The notes: generated by a model not told the origin, from the sequence alone. 64,000 nucleotides of DNA from Wohlfahrtiimonas sp. G9077 (GCF_002252155.1 NZ_NEFD01000001.1:310001-374000), one strand, 5' to 3'. Shown: positions 47,563-56,527, counted from the stretch's first letter. Numbers and translations: made by a program.

Positions 47563-47925
47563 TTGATCTTCTTTCTCTCATTCCAATTCATTGGGTTAGC
47601 GGTTGTTTTGGCGGGCTTTATCCTATATGCCAAGCGCAAAGAGATTCCTGTTTTCTTTTTCATTTGGCACAAAAAGCGCATCTTCTTTGCATTAGAAGCC
47701 CTTGTGTTTGCGTTGATCATTTTGGTGTGCATCAAGCCGTTAACCAATAACATTCGTTGTGCTTACAATGGCCATTCAATGAATAAAGTCACCAAATATG
47801 ATTGGATCAATGGACAATGTTTAGTGGAATATGGGACTGGCAAAAACAATAAGCCAACTTATGTTCCGTATGAAAGAATTCGCGGCACTTCTGGCGAAGG
47901 TAGCGAAGATGGAGCAACTGAGTAA
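47563..47925 (+). CDS. Small membrane protein of unknown function upstream of mnmA
   Basis: A 120-residue protein with two membrane segments (about residues 2-22 and 41-60) joined by a basic loop ([17 protein letters not shown]), then a soluble tail with two cysteines (CAYNG and NGQC) and an acidic C-terminus. I do not recognise a family. It uses a TTG start at 47563, seven bases after AGGAG. It ends five bases before mnmA, and the ribosome site of mnmA (GGAG) lies inside its last codons, so the two are likely cotranscribed. Confidence 0.55.
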   Translation: MIFFLSFQFIGLAVVLAGFILYAKRKEIPVFFFIWHKKRIFFALEALVFALIILVCIKPLTNNIRCAYNGHSMNKVTKYDWINGQCLVEYGTGKNNKPTYVPYERIRGTSGEGSEDGATE

Positions 47926-47930
47926 TTATC

Positions 47931-49028
47931 ATGATTCAAGAAGATATTAAAGGTAAACGTGTCATTGTGGGCATGTCAGGCGGCGTCGACTCTTCTGTGG
48001 CAGCGCTGTTATTAAAAGAGCAAGGCGCGGACGTGCATGGCGTTTTCATGAAAAACTGGGAAGATAACTTTGAAACCGGTTATTGCTCTGCAGAAGACGA
48101 TGTCAAAGATGCCCAAGCGGTGTGCGATACCCTTGGCATTCCACTGCATAAAGTGAACTTTGTGAAAAACTACAAAGAGCGCGTATTTGCCTATTTTTTA
48201 GAGACATTAAAATTGGGTTTAACGCCGAATCCTGATGTTTTGTGCAATAAAGAGATTAAGTTTAAAGCCTTTTTAGATTATGCCAATGAGATGGGCGCAG
48301 ATTATATCGCCACCGGCCATTATGCAAGAACGCACAGAGCCGATGGACAAACCTATCTCTTAAAAGGGTTAGACAACAATAAAGATCAAAGCTACTTTTT
48401 GCATTTGTTGAGCCAAGCGCAGATCAAAAATGCCCTCTTCCCTGTCGGTGAGCTTGAAAAACCTGTGGTGCGTGAATTGGCGTTGAAACATAAACTCATC
48501 ACATATGATAAAAAAGATTCCACTGGCATCTGCTTTATTGGTGAGCGCGATTTTAACGAATTTATTGGTCAATACATTGCCTCAAAACCTGGCAAAATGA
48601 TCACCGTGGATGGCGAAGTAATTGGCGAGCATCAAGGTTTATCCTTTTACACCATCGGCCAACGTAAAGGTTTACACATTGGCGGCGTGAAAAACTCAAC
48701 TGGCGAACCTTGGTTTGTGGTGGAAAAGAATCTTGAAGACAATACTTTGATTGTGGCGCAAGGTGAGCATCCGGCGTTGTATAAAGAGAGCTTAACTGCG
48801 CGTGATGTTCATTGGATCAACACGAATTTAGATTTAAATGCCATCAATGAGAATCTCACCGCGAAAATCCGTTATCGTCAAAAGGATGAAGCCTGCCGCA
48901 TTGAATTTTTAGACGATGGACGATTATTTGTGGCATTTGATGACCCCCAGCGCGCAGTGACGCCGGGACAATCGATCGTCTTTTATCATGGCGATGTCTG
49001 CCTAGGTGGCGCGATCATCGAACGTTAA
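47931..49028 (+). CDS. mnmA: tRNA-specific 2-thiouridylase MnmA
   Basis: Thiolates U34 of tRNA-Lys, Glu and Gln. 365 residues: PP-loop GMSGGVDSS at residues 14-22, the catalytic cysteines Cys105 ([12 protein letters not shown]) and Cys201 ([12 protein letters not shown]), [11 protein letters not shown], and the C-terminal domain with QRKGLHIGG and PGQSIVFY. The ATG at 47931 has only a weak and distant GGAG. A terminator follows at once. Confidence 0.97.
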   Translation: MIQEDIKGKRVIVGMSGGVDSSVAALLLKEQGADVHGVFMKNWEDNFETGYCSAEDDVKDAQAVCDTLGIPLHKVNFVKNYKERVFAYFLETLKLGLTPNPDVLCNKEIKFKAFLDYANEMGADYIATGHYARTHRADGQTYLLKGLDNNKDQSYFLHLLSQAQIKNALFPVGELEKPVVRELALKHKLITYDKKDSTGICFIGERDFNEFIGQYIASKPGKMITVDGEVIGEHQGLSFYTIGQRKGLHIGGVKNSTGEPWFVVEKNLEDNTLIVAQGEHPALYKESLTARDVHWINTNLDLNAINENLTAKIRYRQKDEACRIEFLDDGRLFVAFDDPQRAVTPGQSIVFYHGDVCLGGAIIER

Positions 49029-49032
49029 TCTC

Positions 49033-49062
49033 AAACCTCAAGTTACGACTTGAGGTTTTTTT
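49033..49062. terminator. Bidirectional terminator after mnmA
   Basis: AAACCTCAAGT (49033-49043), TACG, ACTTGAGGTTT (49048-49058), then Ts. On the minus strand the stop codon of the convergent gene starts at 49045, inside the stem. Confidence 0.88.
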
Positions 49063-49483
49063 GTCGTGCTTCAATCGCCGCAAACATCGCTTTGACATCT
49101 TCCGGGTGATACAAGCCATTCATCACCAATACGCTGCGATCAGAACCCGTTGGCGTATAAGTAATGCTGTCCGCTTCTTTTTTAAAGTAAGAGATGTGCG
49201 CTTTTAATCCTGTCACTTTTTGCATCTCAAAGGCGCCTGAACTTAAGGGATACACGCGCCCTTTACCCAAAGGTGATTTGACCACCAAGGCATCCCCCAC
49301 AAGGGAAACCCGCGCCATAGATGTCACATAAGCAAAGACGCCAAGCACCACAAAAATGAGCCAAGAAATATTCACTTCCGATGCGCGCGCAATGAAAATC
49401 ACAAATACAGTAATGATGGTGATGTACACAGCCATCACCAATTGTCCTTGTGCGGGCGTTTTAAATGTTAGGCTTTGATTCAT
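49043..49483 (-). CDS. Small membrane protein with PH-like domain
   Basis: A 146-residue protein: two membrane segments (about residues 16-33 and 40-58) followed by a soluble beta-rich part (VSLVGDALVVKSPLGKGRVYPL, then ITYTPTGSDRSVLVMNG) with a final helix, the arrangement of bacterial PH-domain (DUF304-like) membrane proteins. The assignment is by layout only and the function is unknown. It has its own promoter with an inverted repeat at 49518-49532, and its stop codon is inside the shared terminator. Confidence 0.55.
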   Translation of the reverse strand: MNQSLTFKTPAQGQLVMAVYITIITVFVIFIARASEVNISWLIFVVLGVFAYVTSMARVSLVGDALVVKSPLGKGRVYPLSSGAFEMQKVTGLKAHISYFKKEADSITYTPTGSDRSVLVMNGLYHPEDVKAMFAAIEARQKNLKS

Positions 49484-49517
49484 AGATCGTCCTTTCTATT
49501 CTTATTGATGGATGATC

Positions 49518-49549
49518 AAAGTATAGTACTTTCTGAGTATTTAAGCCAA
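49518..49549 (-). promoter_or_regulatory. Candidate promoter with inverted-repeat operator
   Basis: Minus strand: TTGGCT (49544-49549), 18-base spacer, TATACT (49520-49525). The 15-base inverted repeat AAAGTA-N3-TACTTT (49518-49532) covers the -10 box, so a dimeric repressor could bind there. Confidence 0.4.
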
Positions 49550-49586
49550 ATAAGGTCAAACTTATTCCATTTAACCTTAATATGAA

Positions 49587-50333
49587 TCAATAATCGATGT
49601 GATCTAAAAAGAGCCCTGAAGCCGGCGCTGTGATGCCACCTTGTTTACGATCTAAACTCTCAAGCACAGATTTTGCATATGTCACAGGCGCTTTGCCACT
49701 GCCCACTTTTAACAGAACGCCCACAATGTTGCGCACCATATGATGCAAAAAGGCATTGCCATGGACATCAATGTAAATATACGAACCTTGTTGACGCAAA
49801 CGAATGTCAAAAATCTCCCGAATGGAAGTGGGCGCTTGGCATTCACTGGAGCGATATGCATTAAAATCATGCTCTCCAATCAGATCATTGGCCGCTTGCT
49901 GCATTGCATCAACATCTAATGGATAGTTGATGTGGGTTGTGTAAAAGCGATCCATCACCGAACGATATGGCAAATTGGCAATCACATATTGATAATAGCG
50001 CCCTTTTGCACTGTAACGGGCATGAAAATCCATCGGCATGCGGCGCACTTCAGTAATGGCGCAATCATCAGGAAGATTTGTATTGATGCCACGAATCCAT
50101 GAATAATCACTGCGCTTTGCCGTTGTAATGAAATTCACCACTTGATTGCGCGCATGCACGCCAGCATCTGTGCGCCCTGCACACATCAACTCAATGGAAT
50201 GATTGGCAACCTTTTCAATCGCTGGCACAAGCACCGATTCAACTGTGCGAACCGGTGGCTTTTTTTGCGCCTGCCAACCCCTAAATTGCGTGCCATCATA
50301 AGAGATGACCAGCGCGATGTTCTCTTTATCCAT
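49587..50333 (-). CDS. truA: tRNA pseudouridine synthase A
   Basis: Converts U38-U40 of the tRNA anticodon stem to pseudouridine. 248 residues: ISYDGTQFRGWQ, the catalytic Asp in CAGRTDAGVHA, FHARYSAKGRYYQYVI, and FLHHMVRNIVGVLLKVG. The start at 50333 is chosen because upstream codons in the frame lie inside hexR and add a non-family extension; there is no strong ribosome site, consistent with coupling to the hexR stop, which it overlaps by eight bases (ATGGATAA). Confidence 0.94.
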   Translation of the reverse strand: MDKENIALVISYDGTQFRGWQAQKKPPVRTVESVLVPAIEKVANHSIELMCAGRTDAGVHARNQVVNFITTAKRSDYSWIRGINTNLPDDCAITEVRRMPMDFHARYSAKGRYYQYVIANLPYRSVMDRFYTTHINYPLDVDAMQQAANDLIGEHDFNAYRSSECQAPTSIREIFDIRLRQQGSYIYIDVHGNAFLHHMVRNIVGVLLKVGSGKAPVTYAKSVLESLDRKQGGITAPASGLFLDHIDY

Positions 50334-51192
50334 TGTTTTGTTGCTGACTATTGCGAACGCGTTTAGATTCAATGATCGCTTTTGAGCGGCTCATTTCATC
50401 AATGAAAGAGTTGCCACGTTTAAGCGCCAATGTCACCAATAAGACATCGACAATGGCCAAATCCGCTAAGCGCGAGATCATCGGAATGTATTCTGTGGTG
50501 TCTTCGGTGGCACCGGATTCGAGCACCACGTCAGAGGCTTCTGCCAACGGTGAATCTTTGGTGGTAAACGAGATCACTGAAGCACCATTGGCTTTGGCAA
50601 ATGAGACAGAATCCAAAATATCTTGGCTGCGTCCTGTGTGGGAAACTGCAATCAACACTTCTTTTTTACCCATCAAAGATGCGGCAAGTGAATGAACGTG
50701 ATGATCACTGAACACTGACACATTAATGCCCACGCGCAACAATTTTTGTTGAATGTCGAGCGCCACAACGTTTGATGCGCCATGCCCAATGCACAATACA
50801 TTCGATGAGCGCAGTAAAATTTTCACCGCTTGCTCAACTGCCTTCACAGATAAAGACTCTTTGGTGCGAAGCAATGCCGCGGAGGCTTGCGTAATCACTT
50901 TATTGACGATGTCTTTGGTGTTGTCAGACTCAGAAACATTGCTGTGTATGAATGGTACGCCAGCATTTAAAGATTCTGCCAACTCTTGTTTAAACACATG
51001 ATAACCGTCAAAACCAATGGCGCGACAAAAGCGGATCACTGTGGGTTCTGAAACGCCCACCGTTTTTGCCAACATACCAATTGAGAAAGAGGCCGCGTCG
51101 TTCGGGTGATTCATGATCCAATCGGCGACGAGTTTTTCTGATTTTCTTAGTTTGTCACGATGGCTTCTGATGTGTGAGATCACTCTATTCAT
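50326..51192 (-). CDS. hexR: RpiR/HexR-family sugar-phosphate regulator
   Basis: A 288-residue repressor with an N-terminal RpiR helix-turn-helix domain (SIGMLAKTVGVSEPTVIRFCRA, about residues 35-56) and a SIS sugar-phosphate-binding domain (VLCIGHGASNVVALDIQQ, IAVSHTGRSQDILD). It is closest in pattern to HexR, which controls central glucose metabolism and senses KDPG. The start is either the ATG at 51192 or the GTG at 51183; GGAGG abuts the ATG but stands nine bases before the GTG, so the GTG is quite possible. It overlaps the glk stop and sits downstream of glk, a probable HexR target. Confidence 0.8.
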   Translation of the reverse strand: MNRVISHIRSHRDKLRKSEKLVADWIMNHPNDAASFSIGMLAKTVGVSEPTVIRFCRAIGFDGYHVFKQELAESLNAGVPFIHSNVSESDNTKDIVNKVITQASAALLRTKESLSVKAVEQAVKILLRSSNVLCIGHGASNVVALDIQQKLLRVGINVSVFSDHHVHSLAASLMGKKEVLIAVSHTGRSQDILDSVSFAKANGASVISFTTKDSPLAEASDVVLESGATEDTTEYIPMISRLADLAIVDVLLVTLALKRGNSFIDEMSRSKAIIESKRVRNSQQQNNG

Positions 51193-52162
51193 CCTCCATA
51201 AAGGCAATGGTTTGAACCAGTCCAGTTAATGCAGGGTAAGGATCGGTCACCACAAAGGTTGGAATTTTTTGCAACAACGGAAAAACCGACGCACTGTGCT
51301 CAAAGGCACTGCGAAAGTCGGACTGTACAAAAAATTCTAAAAACCGTGGGATGATGCCACCAGCAAGATAAACGGACTTAGCTCCCGTAATTAAAGTGTA
51401 GTTTTTCGCTACACCGCCAATCATAGCACAATATCGACTAAAAAGTTGCACAGCAAATGCATCTTTTTTATCAATTAATCCAGAAACCAGCGCCATCGGT
51501 GATGAATCTTTGTGCTTTACATTTAAAAGTTTTGTCATGTAGTCAATGAGCTGTGGGATGCCTCTTCGACCGGCAATGAAATCTTCCACAATGATCTCAT
51601 CTTTTCCACTACATCTTAACATTTGCCAAAAATTTACAATCTCTTGATCTTCCATCATCATGGCAGAGTGCCCACCTTCTGATGGAATAGCCAACCAATT
51701 GTGATGATGAACCACTAAACTTGTGCCAATGCCAGAGCCTAAACTCATGGCAAGCTTTGGCGCATACGGCGATAATTCACCGCCGCCCACTTTTACCAAT
51801 GCAGATTCAGGCAAATGGGGTAAGGCTGCCCCAAGCATCTCTACATCATTGTAAAAATGAACCGTTGAAGGCGCTAAATGGGCTTTGACATCACTTAACT
51901 TAAATTGCCAATGATTATTGACAAATTTCACCTCATCTAACTCAACAGGTGCAGCAATGGCCAACAGAATCAATGCCGGTCGCTCAAAGCCATGGGCTTG
52001 GCAATAAGCATTGATCACTTCATCAGGGGCATTAAAATCTGCGGAGCGATGGATCACCACATCATGATACATCAGGGCTTGATCCACCCAAGCAACACGC
52101 GCATGCGTGGCGCCAATGTCTGCAATTAACGCGCGAATCTTAGTCACGGGGTAACCACTCAT
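51185..52162 (-). CDS. glk: Glucokinase
   Basis: Phosphorylates glucose to glucose 6-phosphate. 325 residues of the proteobacterial Glk type: the phosphate loop ADIGATHARVAWV, AIAAPVE, HFYNDVEMLGAALPHL, AMSLGSGIGTSLVV and SEGGHSAM are present. The first ATG at 52162 lies 23 bases inside engB; a GTG at 52147 with GAGTGG in front would overlap by only eight bases and is a serious alternative start. Coupled to engB upstream and hexR downstream. Confidence 0.9.
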   Translation of the reverse strand: MSGYPVTKIRALIADIGATHARVAWVDQALMYHDVVIHRSADFNAPDEVINAYCQAHGFERPALILLAIAAPVELDEVKFVNNHWQFKLSDVKAHLAPSTVHFYNDVEMLGAALPHLPESALVKVGGGELSPYAPKLAMSLGSGIGTSLVVHHHNWLAIPSEGGHSAMMMEDQEIVNFWQMLRCSGKDEIIVEDFIAGRRGIPQLIDYMTKLLNVKHKDSSPMALVSGLIDKKDAFAVQLFSRYCAMIGGVAKNYTLITGAKSVYLAGGIIPRFLEFFVQSDFRSAFEHSASVFPLLQKIPTFVVTDPYPALTGLVQTIAFMEDE

Positions 52163-52751
52163 TGAGAACTTTTAACGCATCTTGTAAGCCAATGGTGTGA
52201 TCAGTTGCAGAAAAGAGTTGCACCGTCACAGGCATTTTGAATTCTTTTAAGGCTGCTTGCACTTGAAAAAGCGCCGTTTTTGCAGGGCCACGTTTTAATT
52301 TATCGGCTTTGGTCAATAAAATATGGGTGGGTAAATTCTGCGCCTCGCACCATTGCAGCATCTGTACATCAAGCGGCGTTAAAGGATGACGCACATCCAT
52401 CAACATCACCAAACCCACCAAATTTTTACGGGTTTCAAAATAGCCCTGTAAGACAGATCGCCAATGCAAACGAATGCGCTCAGGCACTTTTGCATAGCCA
52501 TAGCCCGGCAAATCCACCAAGTAGCTTTTGTCATCCACTTCAAAATAGTTAATCAGCTGTGTGCGCCCGGGCGTTTTACTGGTGCGCGCCAATGTATTTT
52601 GGGAAGTCAATGCGTTTAAAGCGCTCGATTTACCGGCGTTAGAGCGCCCTGCAAAGGCCACTTCTCTACCATCGTTTTCTGGCAATTGATTGAGCTGATT
52701 GGCGCTTGTTAAAAATGTTGTCGCATGAAAGCGTTGAATTAAATTACTCAT
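52140..52751 (-). CDS. engB: Ribosome biogenesis GTPase EngB (YihA/YsxC)
   Basis: An essential GTPase for large-subunit assembly in many bacteria. 203 residues: G1 GRSNAGKSS near residue 34, TSKTPGRTQLINYFEV (G2), DLPGYGYAKVP (G3), LTKADKL (G4) and SATD (G5). The start at 52751 follows AGAGGA and gives the family N-terminus; the longer frame to 52802 is the tail of the upstream gene. ATGAGTAA gives an eight-base overlap with that gene's stop. Confidence 0.96.
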   Translation of the reverse strand: MSNLIQRFHATTFLTSANQLNQLPENDGREVAFAGRSNAGKSSALNALTSQNTLARTSKTPGRTQLINYFEVDDKSYLVDLPGYGYAKVPERIRLHWRSVLQGYFETRKNLVGLVMLMDVRHPLTPLDVQMLQWCEAQNLPTHILLTKADKLKRGPAKTALFQVQAALKEFKMPVTVQLFSATDHTIGLQDALKVLNEWLPRD

Positions 52752-53163
52752 GGTCCTCTTCTTGATTCTGTGAATCTGTTTCGCTACATTCCGCGCTGAC
52801 AAGTGTCAAAGCGGGCATGTATTTCGTGTTGATCGTCTGCATAAAATTGATGTCATCCATCGACAATGTTTCCATGCCGTGCTCATAAGCTTTTTTCGCA
52901 ATATGGATAAAGCGTTCTGCATTGGCATCACCAAACATCACCACCATATTGCTGGTAATGCAGCGGGATTGAAACGCTGTGAGTTCACCCGCATCGATTT
53001 GCGCTTGCTGCATTGACATCAATTGTGCAATCAAATTTTGTGCTTTAAAACTAAAGGGTCCTTGCATTTTTTCAAGGGCATTGATAGTCAATTGCCCTTG
53101 CCCATGAGCGATGCTAAAAACCAGCATCAGCAGAGTTGTTATTTTTCGCATGAATTTAGACAT
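52744..53163 (-). CDS. Small exported protein of unknown function
   Basis: About 139 residues with an N-terminal hydrophobic signal (ITTLLMLVFSIAHG) and a helical, mostly polar body (LEKMQGPFSFKAQNLIAQLM, RFIHIAKKAYEHGMETL) ending in an acidic tail (SQNQEEDHE). Two cysteines (SRCITSN and SAECSE) could form a disulfide in the periplasm. No family recognised. The start is uncertain between 53163 and 53151, neither with a well-spaced ribosome site. It overlaps the engB start by eight bases and heads the engB-glk-hexR-truA run. Confidence 0.5.
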   Translation of the reverse strand: MSKFMRKITTLLMLVFSIAHGQGQLTINALEKMQGPFSFKAQNLIAQLMSMQQAQIDAGELTAFQSRCITSNMVVMFGDANAERFIHIAKKAYEHGMETLSMDDINFMQTINTKYMPALTLVSAECSETDSQNQEEDHE

Positions 53164-53220
53164 AATCCAGTAAAATCCGTTGATATCGTTAAAATAAGCC
53201 ACCGTTTCAAAAATCAGCTT

Positions 53221-53250
53221 TTGTGGCATAAAAGGTGTTTATGTTATACT
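53221..53250 (+). promoter_or_regulatory. Candidate promoter of the BCCT transporter gene
   Basis: TTGTGG (53221-53226) and TATACT (53245-53250) with an 18-base spacer. It would leave a leader of about 150 bases before the ATG; this leader contains a hairpin, ATGATAAA (53294-53301) with TTTATCAT (53325-53332). Confidence 0.45.
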
Positions 53251-53410
53251 CACGTTTTTGCAAGGAGACCCATAACCCTAAAATCAGGCAAGCATGATAA
53301 ATGATTTCAACGTTTTTTGCTCGTTTTATCATTGTTTATCAATCTAATAATCTCCCCATACGTCCCTTGTCACGTATCTCTTTTTCAACCTAAACAAACA
53401 AGGATCATTT

Positions 53411-55507
53411 ATGCCAGAACCTTCATGGACTCAACATAAGTTTTTCAAAAGCTTAAACATCCCCGTTTTTGTAGGCGCGAATCTTCTCATTTTACTCTTG
53501 CTCGCAGTCACAATTTTAGTGCCCAACACTGAGCAGCTCTTTAACTCCATTCAAACATGGATTGTCGATAACCTCAAATGGTATTACATTTTGTCAGTGG
53601 CCATCATTTTAGGCGCTGCCATTTTCATCATTTTAAGTCGCTATGGCGACATCCGCTTAGGGCCGGATCATGCACGCCCGAATTACACCAACTTTAGTTG
53701 GTTTGCCATGCTCTTTTCCACCGGCATGGGCATCGGTTTAATGTTCTTTGGCGTCGCAGAACCTGTCATGCATTACATTGCGCCGCCCGTTGGCGATCCT
53801 GAAACCGTCGCTGCAGCCACCGAAGCCTTACGCTTAACCTTCTTCCATTGGGGCTTACACGCTTGGGCCATTTATGCCATTGTGGGCTTGATTTTGGCGT
53901 ATTTCTGCTTTCGTCATAAACTCCCCCTTGCCCTTCGCTCGGCCCTTTATCCACTGATTGGCGAGCGCATTTATGGCCGCATTGGCGATGCCATCGACAT
54001 CTTTGCCGTCCTTGGGACAGCCTTTGGTGTGGCAACATCCTTAGGTTTTGGTGTGGAACAAATTTATGCAGGATTGGATTATTTACTCAATTACAAGCTC
54101 TCTGAATATGGCAACAATCCTGAAAGCTTATTGTCCATTGGTGGCATTAAAATCTTAATCATCGTAGTGGCCACAGCCGGCGCGACGTTATCGGTGAGCT
54201 TAGGTTTGGACAAAGGGATCAAAATCCTCTCTGAAACCAACCTTTATATGGCCCTTGCCTTAATGCTATTGGTGCTCTTTTTAGGTGGCCGCACCGTGGA
54301 TCTTTTCCAGGCATACATCCAAAACACCGGCAGCTATTTATCTGATTTGGTCAATAAAACCTTTAATCTGTATGCCTATGAACCGAAAGATCCGAAAGAT
54401 TGGATCGGCGGCTGGACAATCCTCTATTGGGGTTGGTGGTTATCTTGGTCACCATTTGTGGGTATGTTCATCGCGCGCATTTCACGCGGGCGCACCATTC
54501 GCTCATTTTTACTCGGGGTTTTATTGGTGCCAGCGGGCTTTACCCTCCTTTGGATGACGGTGTTTGGTAACTCAGCCATCGACATGATCCGCAACGATGG
54601 CATGATCGAAATTGTCGATGCCATCAATACCGATAAATCATTGGCTCTTTTTGTCTTCTTAGAATCCTTCCCATGGGCATCATTATTATCTGGCCTTAGT
54701 ATCGTGATGGTGTTCATCTTCTTCATCACCAGTGCGGACTCAGGTGCCATCGTGATGGACATGCTCTCCTCAAACAAAACACAAACGCCCCTTTGGCAGC
54801 GTGTGTATTGGGGATCGATCACGGGTATCATCGCCATCATTTTAATGAGTGCCAATGGTTTAGAAGCATTACAAACGGCAACAATTGCCTCCGCTTTCCC
54901 CTTCAGTTTGATTTTGCTCTTCTCGCTTTATGGGCTCTTTAAGGCGCTGCGCATCGATTATGGTAAACGCGAAATTCGCACCAACTCCATCAACAACTTC
55001 CAATCAAGCTTTGTTTCTGGTGGTTGGCAAAAACGTTTGCGTGGGCTTGTGCTCTATCCACGCCGCGATCATGTGATTCGCTTTATCAATGAAACTGTGG
55101 AGCCGGCCTTTGAAGAGATTGCCGCTGAGCTCTCTAAACAAGGCATCAAAACCACCATCACTCGTAAAGGCGATGATGACATTCTCTTTGAAGTGGAACA
55201 CGGTAAAAATGACAACTTTATGTATCGCATTAAAGCGCGTCACTATTTAAAACCAAACTTTTCCTCCATTGAGGCCTCTGATGTGGATCCGGATTATCAA
55301 AAATATTTCCGTGCAGAAGTCCATTTAGACAATGGTGCCCAAGGCTATGACATCATGGGTTACAGTAAAGAGAGTTTAAGCAATGACATTGTCGATCAGT
55401 ACACCAATCATCTTCAATTCATTCACAACTTTCAGTTAGAACACAATTATGTGCCTGACAATAAAGAAGCGAAACCTGACAAAGAGGAATCGCCGCCACA
55501 AGCTTAA
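53411..55507 (+). CDS. BCCT-family choline/betaine transporter (BetT-like)
   Basis: A 698-residue carrier for quaternary amines such as choline. Twelve segments; conserved STGMGIGLMFFGVAEPVMHY in TM3 and the tryptophan-rich substrate box DWIGGWTILYWGWWLSWSPF in TM8, followed by GMFIARISRGRTIR. The long soluble C-terminus (about 170 residues from 530) matches BetT, where it has an osmosensing role; it ends in a charged tail. ACAAGGATC precedes the ATG. No betaine-synthesis gene (betA, betB) is nearby, so uptake for osmoprotection is inferred. Confidence 0.88.
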   Translation: MPEPSWTQHKFFKSLNIPVFVGANLLILLLLAVTILVPNTEQLFNSIQTWIVDNLKWYYILSVAIILGAAIFIILSRYGDIRLGPDHARPNYTNFSWFAMLFSTGMGIGLMFFGVAEPVMHYIAPPVGDPETVAAATEALRLTFFHWGLHAWAIYAIVGLILAYFCFRHKLPLALRSALYPLIGERIYGRIGDAIDIFAVLGTAFGVATSLGFGVEQIYAGLDYLLNYKLSEYGNNPESLLSIGGIKILIIVVATAGATLSVSLGLDKGIKILSETNLYMALALMLLVLFLGGRTVDLFQAYIQNTGSYLSDLVNKTFNLYAYEPKDPKDWIGGWTILYWGWWLSWSPFVGMFIARISRGRTIRSFLLGVLLVPAGFTLLWMTVFGNSAIDMIRNDGMIEIVDAINTDKSLALFVFLESFPWASLLSGLSIVMVFIFFITSADSGAIVMDMLSSNKTQTPLWQRVYWGSITGIIAIILMSANGLEALQTATIASAFPFSLILLFSLYGLFKALRIDYGKREIRTNSINNFQSSFVSGGWQKRLRGLVLYPRRDHVIRFINETVEPAFEEIAAELSKQGIKTTITRKGDDDILFEVEHGKNDNFMYRIKARHYLKPNFSSIEASDVDPDYQKYFRAEVHLDNGAQGYDIMGYSKESLSNDIVDQYTNHLQFIHNFQLEHNYVPDNKEAKPDKEESPPQA

Positions 55508-55517
55508 TGTGAGCATT

Positions 55518-55548
55518 AAAAAAACCTCGGCATGCCGAGGTTTTTTTT
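55518..55548. terminator. Bidirectional terminator between the BCCT gene and purU
   Basis: A-run, CCTCGG (55525-55530), CATG, CCGAGG (55535-55540), eight Ts. Confidence 0.92.
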
Positions 55549-55562
55549 GATTCAAGCAATGG

Positions 55563-56411
55563 TTAAAAAACCACCGTATGATTGCCATGAACAAGCACAC
55601 GATCTTCAATGTGATAACGCAAACCGCGCGCTAACACAATTTTCTCGATGTCGCGCCCAAGGCGAATCATGTCTTGCACATTGTCTGCATGCGTGATGCG
55701 CGTCACATCTTGATCAATGATGGGACCTGCATCTAAGTCCTGCGTCACATAATGGCACGTTGCCCCAATTAACTTCACGCCACGTTGCGCTGCCTGATGA
55801 TACGGGCGCGCGCCCACAAACGAGGGCAAAAAGCTGTGATGAATGTTGATGATTTTATGCTGATAACGCTCACATAAATCTGGCGGAATGATCTGCATAT
55901 AGCGCGCGAGCACAATCGTGTCGGCTCTGAGCTCATCCATCAAATTCTCCACTTTCGTAAAACTTTCACTTTTATTCAATGGGTTCACAGGCACATGATG
56001 ATAAGGCACATTGTACCACTCCACTAAACTGCGTAAATCATCGTGATTAGAGATCACCGCCACGATGTCACAATCAAGCTCACCGGTTTGCCAGCGCGAT
56101 AAAAGATCCACTAAGCAATGTGAATCTTTACTCGCCATCAATACCACACGTTTTTTAACCGCCGTCTCGGAGATCTTCCATTTCATGGAAAATTTCTCGG
56201 CCATTGGTGCAAAACGCTCTTTAAATTCATCTAAACTGCATGACAATGAATCGGCTTGAATCACATGACGCATAAAAAAGTAGCCGCTGCCAAAATCTGA
56301 GTGATGATTTGCCTCGGCAATCCACCCACCGTGTTCTGCAATAAATCCACTGATTCCAGCAACAATCCCGACTCCATCTGGGCATGACATAGTTAAACGA
56401 TATGCGTTCAT
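55563..56411 (-). CDS. purU: Formyltetrahydrofolate deformylase
   Basis: Hydrolyses 10-formyl-tetrahydrofolate to formate and tetrahydrofolate, supplying formate for PurT and balancing one-carbon pools. 282 residues: an N-terminal ACT domain (LTMSCPDGVGIVAGISGFI), then the formyltransferase-like catalytic domain with KIINIHHSFLPSF, GATCHYVTQDLDAGPIIDQD carrying the Asn-His-Asp active site. The start at 56411 follows AAGGAAAAGAG; the longer frame to 56444 is not supported by a ribosome site. Confidence 0.95.
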   Translation of the reverse strand: MNAYRLTMSCPDGVGIVAGISGFIAEHGGWIAEANHHSDFGSGYFFMRHVIQADSLSCSLDEFKERFAPMAEKFSMKWKISETAVKKRVVLMASKDSHCLVDLLSRWQTGELDCDIVAVISNHDDLRSLVEWYNVPYHHVPVNPLNKSESFTKVENLMDELRADTIVLARYMQIIPPDLCERYQHKIINIHHSFLPSFVGARPYHQAAQRGVKLIGATCHYVTQDLDAGPIIDQDVTRITHADNVQDMIRLGRDIEKIVLARGLRYHIEDRVLVHGNHTVVF

Positions 56412-56498
56412 TGACTCTTTTCCTTTATAATTAAAATTCCACATCTCTTTGGCTTTTCGCCGCCTAAAACAATATCAGATTTACCGCAATTGAACAGC

Positions 56499-56527
56499 AA
56501 AAAAAAAGAAGATTCCGAGGAATCTTC
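56499..56527 (-). terminator. Terminator after exbD
   Basis: GAAGATTC (56508-56515), four-base loop, GAATCTTC (56520-56527); on the minus strand the stem is followed by nine Ts. Confidence 0.88.
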
